Source: Schistocerca nitens (taxonomy: Eukaryota > Arthropoda > Insecta > Orthoptera > Acrididae). From it: a stretch of 64,000 nucleotides of DNA. Numbering within the stretch: position 1 is the stretch's first letter; every line of letters begins with the position of its first letter. This document shows positions 20,898 through 33,140 of the stretch, piece after piece. A program made the position numbers and the translations under genes. Location: the NCBI RefSeq assembly GCF_023898315.1, contig NC_064616.1, positions 545,343,602 through 545,407,601 of the forward strand. The letters are read 5' to 3'. The notes under the pieces were generated by a model. That model did no database searches, was not told where the DNA came from, and was given only the letters and a program-made list of their open reading frames with translations.

Positions 20898-22790
20898 TAG
20901 TGCTGCTATCAGTATACAACACTACCGCTTGCTGTTAATATTTAATGTTGCCCCTGTGAAAGGATTTTTGTTTTGTGACTGTGGCGGTGTGTAATGGTAG
21001 CGTTCCCCTAAGGATTTCTGCCGAAAGGAATCACTAGATAAACGGGAACCGAACTAAGGTTCTATTAGTGATCAAGTAAACTGTAATCACGTGACAGGAA
21101 ACGGTCGACAGGATAATTAGCCAAAGCTGTACACAGAGCTATCATGGTTCAGAAAGAAAGATGACTATTGCGGTTGACTTTACTTGACACTGAAGTCCTG
21201 TTTTTCTGATAAGATACAAGACAGTAGCACAATTTAGAAAATAATGTACCAGTGATTTGACATGGACTACAAATGAGTATTAATAAGTTAGGCAACAACT
21301 GACTCTCAAAACACTTCTTATCTATACATTACAGTGAGAAGATAATGTTAACTATAGGAAAATGATTCCTAAAGGTGGCGCACTACTGACTTGAACAAGC
21401 GGTTTTCTTTTAGTTGAATTATAAGAAAACACCGCTGTTGAAATAATTACGAAGTAGGGGTATCTACTGTTTGCATTCTCAAGGAACATTCACATCGTTA
21501 TATTATTTTGCTCAATTGGAAGGTGTAACACATAGATAGTATAGTTTGAATATTTCTAACTCGTTGCTTATTCTTGATTGCTGTTATTGTAATACCACAT
21601 TTAAATCTGACTCAACTATTACCATGAGGACCCAGAAAATAAGCTGTCGGTAGACTTTGATAGATGCTGAACACTTTAGTCAGAAAACAAAATGGGAAAC
21701 AGTGTCAACCACATAACACATTAAATTGTAGACACTATTATTCCAAAGAAAGTCCTTGAACTCAATACATTAAATCTTGTCTTAGTAACTGCACTTCAAT
21801 GAAACTTTGACTGTTCGTTTATGCAAACTAAGTGGAGCATATCAAAACGATTGCTCACTTTATAATTATGCACTTCGAAACTTCAAAAAATCTCTAACAT
21901 TTGTTAAAGAAGGTAACTGCTGTTTAGTTCAGTAAAATAATGTACTAGGATTTATTGTAGCACTTGGGATAGGATCCTGTCTAGGTAAATAACTAAGCAT
22001 AAACACAGTGGTTCAACAGAGAGTTTACAGAACACAAAATTATTATTGAAAACAAAACCACAAAACTCGTTCACGCCCTTACACAGTATTCGACTGATAA
22101 TTTTAAATGACGACTGTGGCAGCGTCGATCTGCTGCGCTATTCAAAAAAGGACGTGAATGTATTTATGGCTCTTCCTGTGCCACAAGCTCTGATAATTCT
22201 CTTCTTAGCTTCGGATTTTCATTGTGCAAAGCTAACCAGAGAATGCCATGAATAATAAGCCGCATTACTTTCGCATCCTAGACGATATTACATAATCTTG
22301 CAGTCATTCTCCCCTCATTCAGTCCACAAGATGACTGCTTACTAACCACCGACTTACTCATGCCGCAGACGAGCCATGCAGTTCGACCATCAGATCCACC
22401 TTTTTCTATTCCCGCCTACCCAATTCCGTTGCGCAGTGACTTCCATCCAAGTTTTACATTATTACAAACCTATTTTCCCTATGCATGAACCAATATTACA
22501 AGAGCGGTATTAACCTTTACATTCTTTTACAGCACACTACTTTGGAATTTAGATCCATAAATTAATTACAATAACATAAATTATCATAAGTAATGAAAAA
22601 AATATTTACACGGATGTTGCATGAAAGATCGTAGTTATATGGAAGTCGCATTAAATAAAGACAGACAAAGAAGTTAGGTAAGTCCATTATACGTAATTTC
22701 GATAACTGTGTTTCAAGCACAGCTGCTAATGGAAGAGATGCTCAAGGTATTGAAAACACGACAAACCAAATTATTGTGGCCCTTGCTATG
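20898..22790. other. No gene recognised
   Basis: AT-rich, with short frames only (22046-22255). No repeat ends or motifs found. Confidence 0.5.
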
Positions 22791-23301
22791 TATAGGATGG
22801 GGCAAATAAAACTGACCCAGACAAGAGGATACGATTGTAAGTAAATATATGCATATAACCACGCCACGTGCGCGCACACCACATGTACGTCCGCCACGTT
22901 ATCCACACCGCTTCCGATCGTAGTGCGCGCTGAGTCAGTGTGAATGGAGCAGTGCGAAGTAGGCGATTGTGCTCACAGTGGAGCAGTGGGAAGCCGTTGT
23001 GAAGTGTTACGTGACAACAAGTTGTGGAAACGGTATGGCCAGTTATTCGCTGAGAAGTTTAGTGGTGTCAAAGTGCCAGCAAAGAATGCCATGCAACGCT
23101 TAGTCCCACAATGGCATCAGGCAAGAACTGTTTTGAACAAGTCAAAAATTATTCCGAAACTTTCCACAGAAATTGTGGCTGCGTTCACCAGAAAATGCTT
23201 AAGAGTCCTAACAAATCAACTATTTTCCTTTACTCTATCTTGTTTCTTGGTACCCCGAAACTTAGTTTTCCAGCCACTTTTATTTGTATCGCCCTACAAG
23301 T
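22791..23301 (+). mobile_element. Internally deleted mariner-type element
   Basis: Imperfect inverted ends, tataggatggggcaaataaa (22791) and the inverse of tgtagggcgatacaaataaa (to 23301), enclose a + strand frame from 22944. Its start resembles the N-terminal DNA-binding region of the DUF4817-type mariner transposases (LWKRYGQLFAEKFSGVKVPA, then QWHQARTVLNKSK). The catalytic domain is missing, so the copy is non-autonomous. Confidence 0.6.
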
Positions 23302-23840
23302 ACTGAAAGAGAAACGGTGTTGGTAAGATTACATTCAATTCCAGTTGGTAAATTAGTGTACTTGGCTCATACTGAAACTAAAGGTAATATTATTAATTTT
23401 CGTAAAATTTACGATTACAGTAGTGTATGAAACAGGACGTTTTGTATCTAATTTTATATGTAACATACCATTGGAGATCTAATAATTTGTAATTTACTAA
23501 TGAATAACCTAATACTTGTCTTCATTTGAGAAAAATTTGAAGTAGTAACATTTACGACGATTTAGTACCAATGAAAAATTTTCCTTACTTCAGGGCTGTA
23601 TGGTTGATATTAGTTCTGCCCGTGACATCAGGATCGAAGTGGAAGGAATGATGGCAGTCTCAGCGAAACATTTACTATAATCAGATGTATTTGGAAACCA
23701 AAATTTTGTGGAACTCGCATCTACTTACGTGAGGCGTTAGAAGAGTGTTATTCGAAGAGTAACTTTGTAATTTGACCAAAAGAAAATACTTTCTGAAATC
23801 GAATCATCTGTTAAAGTGATTAGCGAGAAAGTTTCCTCCA
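23302..23840. other. No gene recognised
   Basis: AT-rich. The last part may be the decayed N-terminal region of the LINE ORF1 that follows. Confidence 0.4.
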
Positions 23841-23852
23841 AGAAAATACTTT

Positions 23853-24265
23853 GTGAAGAGGGTTCACCTACTAGCTGGAAATAAAACACAAGGTCTGACT
23901 TTTAATTCACAGATTTTTCAAAATATGTTTGTCTCCCAGAGACTACGTGTGAATTGCATCCATATCGTACGCCTGCCTACCAATTTGACAAATGCCTCAG
24001 GTTCGGGCGTATTAGCAGGAAATGCCGTAGTCTCGAGCGATGTAGTAAATGTGGCAGAGGACACCCGTTAAGTGACTGTATAGCTACTAATTTAATGTGT
24101 TTACATTGTTTGGAGGACACCTGGCTACAGTTAAGAACTGTCCTGTTTTATACTGGTAGCACAAGTGAAGCGAGTTTGTCACACTCAGCAACATTTCATT
24201 CAAAGAAGCTGAGGTCAGATACTGTGAAAATTATTTGCTGTTGTCACAGGAGACTCTATGATTGA
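23853..24265 (+). pseudogene. LINE ORF1 (gag-like) zinc-knuckle region
   Basis: Frame 23954-24265 reads PYRTPAYQFDKCLRFGRISR, then KCRSLERCSKCGRGHPLSDC and CLHC. Spaced Cys and His residues give CCHC zinc knuckles of the type found in Jockey/I-like LINE ORF1 proteins, which bind the element RNA. In the first knuckle the Cys between K-C-L-R and the His position are changed (FGRISRKC instead of FGHISRKC). Downstream ORF2 endonuclease remains confirm the class. N- and C-terminal parts are frameshifted. Confidence 0.7.
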
Positions 24266-24498
24266 CAGTAACTATTGACATATATTCAATTCTTAAGTGT
24301 GAGCCGACATTTTTAGTATACAGAATTATAGCTCATTCCATCCTTTTCATTGTCCTGTTCATGATCAAGCTGGTTTCTCTTGTCCCATCGCTACCTGAAC
24401 ACCTTCCCCTGACATTCATGCGCACAAAGTGTTTCCAATAAATCGACAGTTTAGTGGACGTGATAGATTCCAGAGTATTCCAGACTCAGGAAGCTTGA

Positions 24499-25490
24499 AT
24501 GCTGTCTCTCAAGTGGAGACGATCTGTCGGAAATAATGTCATCCGTCAGACACTGGAACAATTAGAGGCAGTAATCAACCCACAGACTACGCCTGGTGTC
24601 TTATATTTATTATTGTGTGACACTCTCTACCAGGGCTGGGTTAGACATCAAAGCTTTCCTTATAGGAATTATAAGGATAATCGTGGTTTTCAGGATCACT
24701 CAGTGGAGTGTTCTGTCAGCCAGTCAGCCATAGCCAATACACAGAGCCTGCTAAGAGAACCTCGAAAAAAGCTTGTTTTCCGAAACGTGGGTCTAACTGG
24801 ACGGACATATCAACTTTTAAGATTCCCTGTTATTAGGAACCAAAGACCAGACGGGAAAGGAAGAGTTGCTATCCTGCTACGGAAAGAGGTTACTTTTTCT
24901 GAAATATGGATCAAATCCACTATCACAGTGCTGACTGCAGTAGTACGAATTAAGTAAGTTCTGTATCGTTTACTATGTTTTAGGGCTATTGATCCCCGAG
25001 TACGTAGATGAGCGAAGCAGTCCCAGTTCTCTGTGGGGTCTTCAACGCCCACAGCACGAGTTGAAGGAATACGTACACAAAACCTTTGTGTGTTTAATAT
25101 AAGACAATTAGCTTATTATCTTCAATTATGGTTATCCTCAATTATGGTGTCTCTCGCCCCCAAAACTGACTCTGTTGTAGATCTCACATCACGCTCGCCA
25201 GTAATCGTCAGTGTTTCCACTTGATCGATACGGTATGACACATTAGAATCAACTATTCCCATGTTATTCTGACGATAGAAGCATGAGCAAGAGACGTGGC
25301 ATTCTTTCCTAACACCCACTGGAACTTTAACAAAACATACTGTCAGTCATACACAAAAGCAATAGAGAATATGATTGCCGAAGTGCCATAAACGGGCACG
25401 GTACACGTAACCTACTATTTTTTCTTCAAAGTATTAAATGGTGTGGCAGATCTCCCTATCCCCAAACGACATCCTAATTTGTTACAGATT
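24499..25490 (+). pseudogene. LINE ORF2 apurinic endonuclease remnant
   Basis: Frame 24499-24957 ends with RNQRPDGKGRVAILLRKEVT, the block R-DG-GGVAIL of LINE endonucleases. Further on, a GVFNAH-like string (about 25035-25050, where GDFNAH is usual) and VDLTSRSPVIVS (25180-25220, corresponding to D-S-V-I-D-L-T) mark the C-terminal half. Stops and frameshifts are frequent and no RT follows, so the element is truncated or decayed. It lies about 230 bp behind the ORF1 remnant on the same strand. Confidence 0.65.
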
Positions 25491-25514
25491 AGAAACTTCG
25501 TGATATGATGAAAT

Positions 25515-26178
25515 ACGAGGGTTATCGAAAAGTAAGGAACGATCGGTCGCGAAGTGGAAACCCCAGTGAAGATCCGGTGAAGTTTAGGACAGGTGTGTTG
25601 GCAGTGTCTCTAGTATGCCCGTCGATCGTGTTACGTCGTTCTTTTTACCTGTGAGCACATAGGGAGCACATAAAGATACCTAGAACAACAGTGTCTCCCA
25701 CCAAGTACGAGGACCTGGTGTGAAATTTCGCCTAAGCTATGCAGCCAACATTACGTAACTGTCGGGCGCTGTCTTCTTCAAGACAATTCTCAACCGCATT
25801 CTGCAGGGGTATTGAAGGTGCTCCTGCATCGTTTTCAATTGGGAATGTTTAATTACCCACAATACATCCCGTAGTTGACTCCCTCTGAGTTTCAACAACT
25901 CTGCTCACATGAACCGCTCTCTATGAAGACAACATTTTGGCAAAGACAACCAGTTGTAGGCCAGCGTAGAGAATTGGCCGAAAGCACTGGTGGCTGCTTT
26001 CTATAACGAGGGTATTGGAAAGTTGGTACAACGCTAAGACAAAAGCCTAGGTCCGATCGGCGACTGTGGAGATAAGTAGCTGAGAGGGGTAGCGAACTGT
26101 TACCAATAAAAAAGTGTTGATTTTCACCGTGGTTTCCATTTTGCGACCTACCATTCCTTACTTTCCGAATTGTCCTCG
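25515..26178. mobile_element. TIR element, mariner-like, non-autonomous
   Basis: The left end cgagggttatcgaaaagtaa and the right end, inverse of cgaggacaattcggaaagta, share inverted similarity over about 60 bp, including gtaggtcgc/gatcggtcgc and gtggaaacc. TA flanks it at 25513-25514 and 26179-26180. No transposase is readable inside. Confidence 0.82.
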
Positions 26179-26180
26179 TA

Positions 26181-26942
26181 CGAGAATTTCTCGAGTGATT
26201 CCCCAACTTTCATTAGTAATTAGATAGTACAATATTTCCTCATCTTGGTAAGATTATCTCTAGTACCAGGAGATAGACGCTCAATCTAAGAGACATTTTA
26301 AAAAGTTAAAATTTATAGCTGGATAAGTTATTGTGAAAAGGTGAATAGAGATACCAAGAGGTCAGATATGTGGAGCGCAATAAGTAAGCTCAGAAACTGT
26401 AACTGGAACCTCGACAAAAGCAAAATGAATGGCAACTGATTGGAAGATGTGCTTAACCACTTGGCTACTCCTTATGTCTTCTGACCTGCTGCTTCCTCAG
26501 TAGCCATAATATTCGACCCTTTCCTGTACTGATGGTTTCAGTTGAGAGAGTTAAAGAAAGTACGGAAGTCATTGACGAATACTGCCCGTACAAGCGATTA
26601 TGTTCACTATGCTACGCTCTGCGGCGTGCCAGATCGTGCACTGAATACACTTCTATGAATTTTGAACAACCTATAGATGAAAATTCTCTCCAGGAAACAG
26701 ATAGAAAACCATCCACAACTGTGTGCAGCATCCGTTCTGCCCCTCTCGGAGTGCGGCATCAGAGCCCGACGCAAACCAGTGGTAAGTGGAACGGTTCTTC
26801 TGTTGAACTGCCCTTGCATATCTGCGGTTGGCACAGCACGCAGGAATCGCCTTACCCATTGTCGGTACATGGTATGAAATGTCTAAAAGTGTCAGGATGG
26901 AAGAAAAGGAAGTAATATCCTACATATGAATTTAATCTGAGA
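26181..26942. other. No gene recognised
   Basis: Contains an open + strand frame at 26532-26915 (127 residues, Cys-rich start CPYKRLCSLCYALRRARSC) and a - strand frame over the same bases. Neither has a motif that I can assign, and GC content is above the surroundings. A real exon is possible but unsupported. Confidence 0.4.
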
Positions 26943-26955
26943 TGTAATTGATTTG

Positions 26956-27154
26956 CCGGCCGCGGTGGCCGTGCGGTTCTAGCGCTGCAGTCCGGAACCG
27001 CGGGGCTAGTACGGTCGCAGGTTCGAATCCTGCCTCGGGCATGGATGTGTGTGATGTCCTTAGGTTAGTTAGGTTTAAGTAGTTCTAAGTTCTAGGGGAC
27101 TGATGACCTAAGATGTTAAGTCCCATAGTGCTCAGAGCCATTTCAACCATTTTT
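26956..27154 (+). mobile_element. tRNA-derived SINE
   Basis: Head with GGTTCGAATCC box B, consensus-like body, end CATTTCAACCATTTT. Perfect 13-bp target duplication tgtaattgatttg at 26943-26955 and 27155-27167. Confidence 0.94.
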
Positions 27155-27167
27155 TGTAATTGATTTG

Positions 27168-29075
27168 TATATCAAATTGACACCAATTTGCATTTAAAAA
27201 CATTGCTAATTTGAACGAAAACGTATCGCCAGAATGAAAAGACACGTGGCATTCTGCTTCGCTGCTTTTCACATTGGCTGATCACATATCTCATTTAGTC
27301 ACGGAAACAGAAAAAACAGTACATGGCTGCAGATTTATTTGCGAAGGGAGTAGCGCAGTAGTAAATTAATCAGACTCCCACGATAAATGAAAGACAATCT
27401 TGCGCTAATAGGGTCGGAATCGAAAATCGGCAATCTTTGTCCTGTACTGTGGACAGCAGGAGACTCAGTCTGTGCCGTCGACGGTAGGACTGAAACAGAC
27501 AGTGAAGTAGACCTATCTGGAATTCCTTTCAGATAATATTTAGAAAACTCGATTTTCACTATTAAAATTTTATGAAACATTTGTTTCACACAATCATTTC
27601 AAGTTGAAGTGGTTAAATTAATCTTTATTAGGCCCACTTTGTTCATGTGTATACTCACAGCTCAAGATATCAAGAGACTTCAGCAATAAGATGACCATTT
27701 TTTCTCCTAACTGAAATATTCCAAGCAGTTTTACCAACCTCCATATGGTTCAATTTTTACGGCAACAACGATTCGAGAGCTTCTCATATCTGGTTGGCAA
27801 GCAGCATTGCAGAAATTACTGATTTGTTTCAGACTCAAAAACCGTAATGATACTGATTAATACCCTTCATGGAAAAGTAAAATTCTTATATAAATACTAG
27901 ATGTCTCACGAGAATCATTGCTAAATAAACGAATGGGTATGAGAATACACTTTCTACAGTCTCCAGCTTCGGTGGAACTGGTTTACAATTATAAGAGCGA
28001 CTAGATGGCAAAGTTTGCCTGTGTTTTTGGTCTTGTCATGAACGCTAGTCTGCCAACTTCATATTTCATGCTGTAGATGCGGAAACTGACCGAAGAAGCA
28101 TGTGCGGACTGGGCTAGCGCCAATAAATCAGCTATAGATATGGACTACACTGCGGTAGTACTAGTAATATGAAACTTCTCTCGTGCTTTCAATAATTATA
28201 GGTGAGCACTAAGTTGAAAACAAACTACCTACAAATGCTTAGTAACTATAGTTCAAATTGTTACCACTTATATCCGATAGGCTCAAGGATAACACATTGT
28301 GCGGCTATCAGAAGACAGGAGATATAAACCACTTCCTGTTTTTCTGCAGTTTCTTAGAAGCACAAGAACTCTGTTTATTTAAAAACATTATAAAATTTAA
28401 GGTGTCCCTTTCAAAAAGTGCTCCTGTATTTTTGTGTCATGAAGACTCTTAAATATGTGGATAGTCCTTTTTATACGAGATAGTAATGTGCTTATCTGAA
28501 ATTTGGTGTTCTTTCTGTAACTGCATAAACCCTCTAACTTCCAGGTGTACCCTTCGCAATCTCTATTAAGTTCTCGTGTTTATATACTATTTTGTCTGTA
28601 GTGGAAGTGTTAACATTACTTAGCTACAGATATTGAACATATGGCTATAGTTGACGCATCGATATTTTATAGCTAAAAGTACTGAAACTATAAGGAGATT
28701 ATAAAATGATTTTTAACCTTTTTTAACAAACTGTTTATGTCGTTACTTCTCTGTGTATATGGTTTTGTATTACCTATATAGTTCAACAACGTCAATCGCA
28801 AAGATCGTCATTCCTTTCCCAAATGCCAGCCCATCACATATTTTAACTAACTGTTCCTAGCTCCTTACAATAGTTCGTCATATTCGGTGAACTTAATACA
28901 GTACAGCCCCTCACATCACTTGTACAATATATGGATACATGCTGCATGTATTCATACGTAGATCCATGACATAAATCTATGAGTGTATGACTCAATGCTA
29001 ATCGACACTGCTTTAAGAAAAAATCATTCACGATTTTTTCCTTCTCATTTATGACTCATGAGTTTTGTTCTAATT
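27168..29075. other. No gene recognised
   Basis: AT-rich, short frames only. No repeat ends identified. Confidence 0.55.
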
Positions 29076-29317
29076 ATTGGTTGGTTGGTTGATTTGGGGG
29101 AAGGGACCAAACAGGAAGATCATCGGTCCCATCGGATTAGGGAAGGATGGGAAACGAATTCGGGCGTAACCTTTAAAAGGAAGCGTCTCTGCATTTGCCT
29201 GAAGCGATTTCGGGAAATCACGGAAAACCTAAATCAGGAAGGCTGGTCGCGGGATTGAACCGTCATCCTCTCGAATGCTACTCGAGTATGCTAAGCACTG
29301 CGCCACCTCACTCGATT
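29076..29317 (-). mobile_element. Second tRNA-derived SINE family
   Basis: On the - strand, the head reads tggcgcagtgcttagca (box A) and ggttcaatccc (box B). A body with gatttaggttttccgtgatt follows, then a GGGACC...GGTCCC hairpin (29103-29130) and a CCAA-repeat tail seen as ttggttggttgg on the + strand. It differs from the other SINE in head and body, but shares the 3' hairpin. Target duplication is not clear (attgg on both sides). Confidence 0.85.
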
Positions 29318-31740
29318 GGATGTAACGTAATAACGCATTGTTAATGCTGTGACGTTTTCGTTTACCTGTTATCCCACACCAATTAGTATTGTTTGAATAT
29401 TCTATGATACAACTATAATATTGTTATGTGCCAGGATTTGATGATGATTGTAAAACATATATGACTTCGTCTAAATTATGTGTTCTGCATTTAATGATCT
29501 GGCTTTCTCTCTCTGTGAGCAGATCGTGAACAGTTCGTCATTTTTTTTCATTCCCAGGACAAAGATATCTGTTAATATTACACTGAAAACTGATTCAGTG
29601 TTAATATTTATATCTCCATTAGACGAGTATAGTGTCGAATGATGAACCTGTGCATCATAAACGTAAAAAATAGTGTGGCTATAATAAATAAGCCATTCAT
29701 ACGTTTTATATTAACCATGCGCATCATAGCGATGAGACTGAGACTAATTTTTAAAAGTCCTTTACGCGTAATGGAATTATGGTGTGTAATTAATTGAGTC
29801 TCCTGTATCAGATGGATGGAACTTGGTTTCGCAGATTTATCGGTGGTTATATATAATAATATACAGGAAATTATGTTGTGTTAACAAAATTATATTATCA
29901 TATAATTCTACTCTATCTTGAGATCAGATTTTATAATAAATTGTACTGAATTTCTTATAATATTGCCTGGTTTTAAATTCGGTAATTTCAACCACTCAAA
30001 CGTTTATACCCCTGGCAATGTCTGAGGTCATAGAACATTTATGTCGGACGTTTCCTCCTAGTATGATACTTATCTCGTGCTGGTGATCGACAGTACATTT
30101 AATTGAAGATGAGCTTACATCCTGTGTTCCTCAAGTGTTGTGACAGTAGTTCACGTACATAATTCAGTATCGTTAGGCTACAGTTACTCAATATGAATCT
30201 TTGCTTGTGTAAATCTTTTATCATATTTGTGGCATATATTTTTCTGATACAATTCCATATAACATAATTAGTTGCTACATGGTGATGCATAATAAATTGA
30301 ATAACAACTTCATAAAAAAACTGTAATGGCCGGTGACTTAATATCAACCAAGAAAAGTCCAAAAACTGCCATGTTAAACTCTAAACAAAATTACACACTC
30401 AAAAATGCCACACTTCACGATTTTATCGAAAATTACTTCGAGTAAATGTCTTTTAGCTTTGTCACTTTCGCAGATCATGTCCCACAGTGTGAAAGCAATT
30501 TCATCAAATATTTGCAAACTTATTAACGAGTCTCGAATACTGTTTATACAATTCCATAAATGCTGCACTATACTCAAATATGAAAATGTGACTGCTTTTC
30601 GGGCTGCAGATGCTGCTGACTAATGACAAAGTCCTGTCATGGCAACTTCTTTTTAAACCCAGTTATTCAGTAAATGAGTTTGCTGGATGTCCTATATTGG
30701 TCATTTCCATCAGAATTCATTATGGAATAGAATATTTGACTGGGCAAGTAAGTAACATTCACTTTAGCCCCTGTGTCAAAATATGTTGCTTAATAACACA
30801 AGTGTCTCCTGTTGCTACTGAACTGCTTCATTCAGAACTAAAGCTCATTAATGACTATGTATTTGGGTTTGTTTTCCTTTCTATTTATCAGTATTTGGGA
30901 TGCCTGCACTTCCTTTTCTCGTGCAGACATTAAAAGACTGCAACTTCCTCATATAATTAAACACAATGATTTTTCGAAGCCTATTGCTGAATTAGCGACC
31001 GGGGGCACAGGGCAACAGCTAGGCGCAGGAGACGGCGTGCGAACCGCCGGTGCTCCTCACTGTTATGCTCTTCTGGCTGCAATGGGACAACCCGCCGTCA
31101 CACCGATCTCGTTTCCTTGCTTTATGTGTCTGACTGAATAGTAATTAATAAAAATATTGCATCCAAAAGACATCTTTATACGAAAATATTTCCTGCAACT
31201 GCTATGAACGGAGTTTTTCGAGTAATTCAGTAGTTCACTTACAGACAGTACATATTATTTTTATCTGTCATAATCTCTAAGCCTTTTAACAAGGCTACTT
31301 GCTTCGGCACCACTGAAGAAAGAATAATTAATGTGCACTTTCCTCCTGACACAGTTGTGTTTCAGTAAGAGTTTCAAACAGAAGCAATAGGCCACTACAG
31401 ATCTCTTTAAAACGATACTTTCAGACTAACTGTAAGTATCTATAGTTCGTCTGCGACGTCCGTGAACTATGAGAATGCGAAAGAACAACTGCCGTATCTC
31501 GCCCAGCTTTTAACGATTACTCTTCTTGTTATTTAAAGCTCTTCTGCCTCTCTTAGTTCATCAACAGGATATAATATGACGTAGAACCACTGTTTTAACA
31601 TGAGCGTGCTTCTGTTCATTATTTTCTGTAAGTGTAAGCCATTCACAACTTGGAAGAAGAAGGCGGAAAAAGGTCTATTAAAATATTTATGTTTTGAAAA
31701 AACGATTGGTTCAATTTAGTGCTAGGACATATTTTCATTT
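29318..31740. other. No gene recognised
   Basis: Mostly AT-rich. A short GC-rich patch (about 31000-31110) stands out against it, but has no motif. Frames at 30099-30362, 30610-30933 and 30851-31141 carry no recognisable domain. Confidence 0.5.
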
Positions 31741-31743
31741 ATA

Positions 31744-32149
31744 CCAGATGTCTCCCCTAAAAGCCATCCGGCGCATTTTCTCAGGTGTTTCGGCCGATAT
31801 TTGCAATTTCGTATCTGCATCGTGCAGCTGATGTCAGAACAAAGAAACACCGATCATCACACGATTCATGCGATGCCCATCGTCGACGGAAGGTGTTTAT
31901 TTCTTTCCCCTTTTACTTCCCTTGTTATCACATATCGGTGAAATGAACATCGCACTAGACCAAATTGGGACCTCTCTGTCCAATAGCCACATTAAATTCC
32001 AGTTCAGAAATGATTTTGTTTGTAACGGGAAACAAAATAACGCGTCGTATCAAAGAGGTGATCAGCAGCATTGCAAATACAAAACTGCAAATATCTGCTG
32101 AAACGCTGAAAAAAAAGGCCATTGTCGTTTCTTAATAGAGACACTCTGT
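31744..32149. mobile_element. MITE-like TIR element
   Basis: Inverted ends of about 75 bp: left cagatgtctcccctaaaagc through ttcggccgatatttgcaatt; right, read inverted, cagagtgtctctattaagaa through cagcagatatttgcagtttt. Both are preceded by tata. About 406 bp, no coding capacity. Confidence 0.75.
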
Positions 32150-32535
32150 ATATCTAAAAAATGCTTACTAACCGTAGCAACTATATCAATATCCACATGA
32201 TTTTTCTACAATTTAGACTTAAGTGTCTGGTACAGAGTTCCTAAAACCACTTTCAGACTATTTCTCTTCCGATTCATATTCAAATACCACATGCGATAAA
32301 TGAATAACAACATCTTTCTGTGCGAACTCTGATTTCTCTCATTTTATAACGTGGTCTTTTCTCCTCCGGTAAGTGAGTCAAAGTATTTCAGAATTCGGAG
32401 GAGCTAATTGGTGACTGAAATTTCGTGGATAGCTTTTGGTTGCAATGAAAATCGCCTTGTTTTAATGCATGTCACCTCAACTCGCTGATCATATTCGTGA
32501 CCCTTTCATACCCCCATATTTCGCGATATTAGGAC
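32150..32535. other. No gene recognised
   Basis: AT-rich linker between the MITE-like element and a LINE fragment. I see no supportable feature. Confidence 0.45.
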
Positions 32536-32539
32536 ATGT

Positions 32540-33140
32540 TCTACCCTTCTTCGAACTGTTTCGATGTTTTAAGTCAGTCCTACGTGGTATGGATCCGCTA
32601 CCGCACCGCAATAATACAGAGGTGGACAGACAAGCGTGATGAAAGCACTATCTTTAAGATTACTTCATCGTCTGAGTATTCTGCCAGTAAATTGCATCTT
32701 GTGTTTGCCTTCCCCACACGGTTTTCTACGTTATCTACCAATTTGAGTTGTTTAGAACTGTAATCGCTAGGTATTTAGTTGCATTTACAACTTTTAATCA
32801 TGTGTTATTTATCGTGTAACCACAATTTAGCAGACTTCTTTTACTACTCTCGTGACAGACATCACTTTTTTATTGTTCAGGATAAATTTCCAGTTTTCAC
32901 GCCATGCATACATCTTGTCTGAATCATTTCGCAATAGTTATGATCTTTTGATGACTTTATTAGACGGCAACTGACGGCAACAACTGGAAAGGTCTGCAGT
33001 TGTGTAAGATGTCTCCTCAGATTGTCTCTTAAATACTTACATAGGTTGTGAACAGCAGACGGCCTAAATCCTAAATATACGTTTAACTAGATGACTTCCT
33101 ATCAGTTATTACTAACTGTGACGGAATTGCGTACGCAATT
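32540..33140 (-). pseudogene. LINE reverse transcriptase fragment (CR1/Jockey type)
   Basis: On the - strand, near 32960-32880, a frame reads NDSDKMYAWRENWKFILNN, the block after the catalytic YxDD in these LINE RTs (usual pattern L-K-W-W-L-N--K). Downstream, CGYTINNT-LK and ATKYLAITVLNNSNW match the KYLGI-I---L-W block, and the fragment ends near a PRRT/VWDP-like position at about 32575. Several frameshifts and stops occur. It is an internal fragment with neither end of the element. Confidence 0.75.

Noticed and set aside
26532..26915. Host exon with Cys-rich start
   Set aside because: The frame is open on both strands, with no splice or family evidence; kept only as an unassigned stretch.
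29500..31740. Mitochondrial insertion in AT-rich sequence
   Set aside because: I saw no mitochondrial gene motif in any frame.
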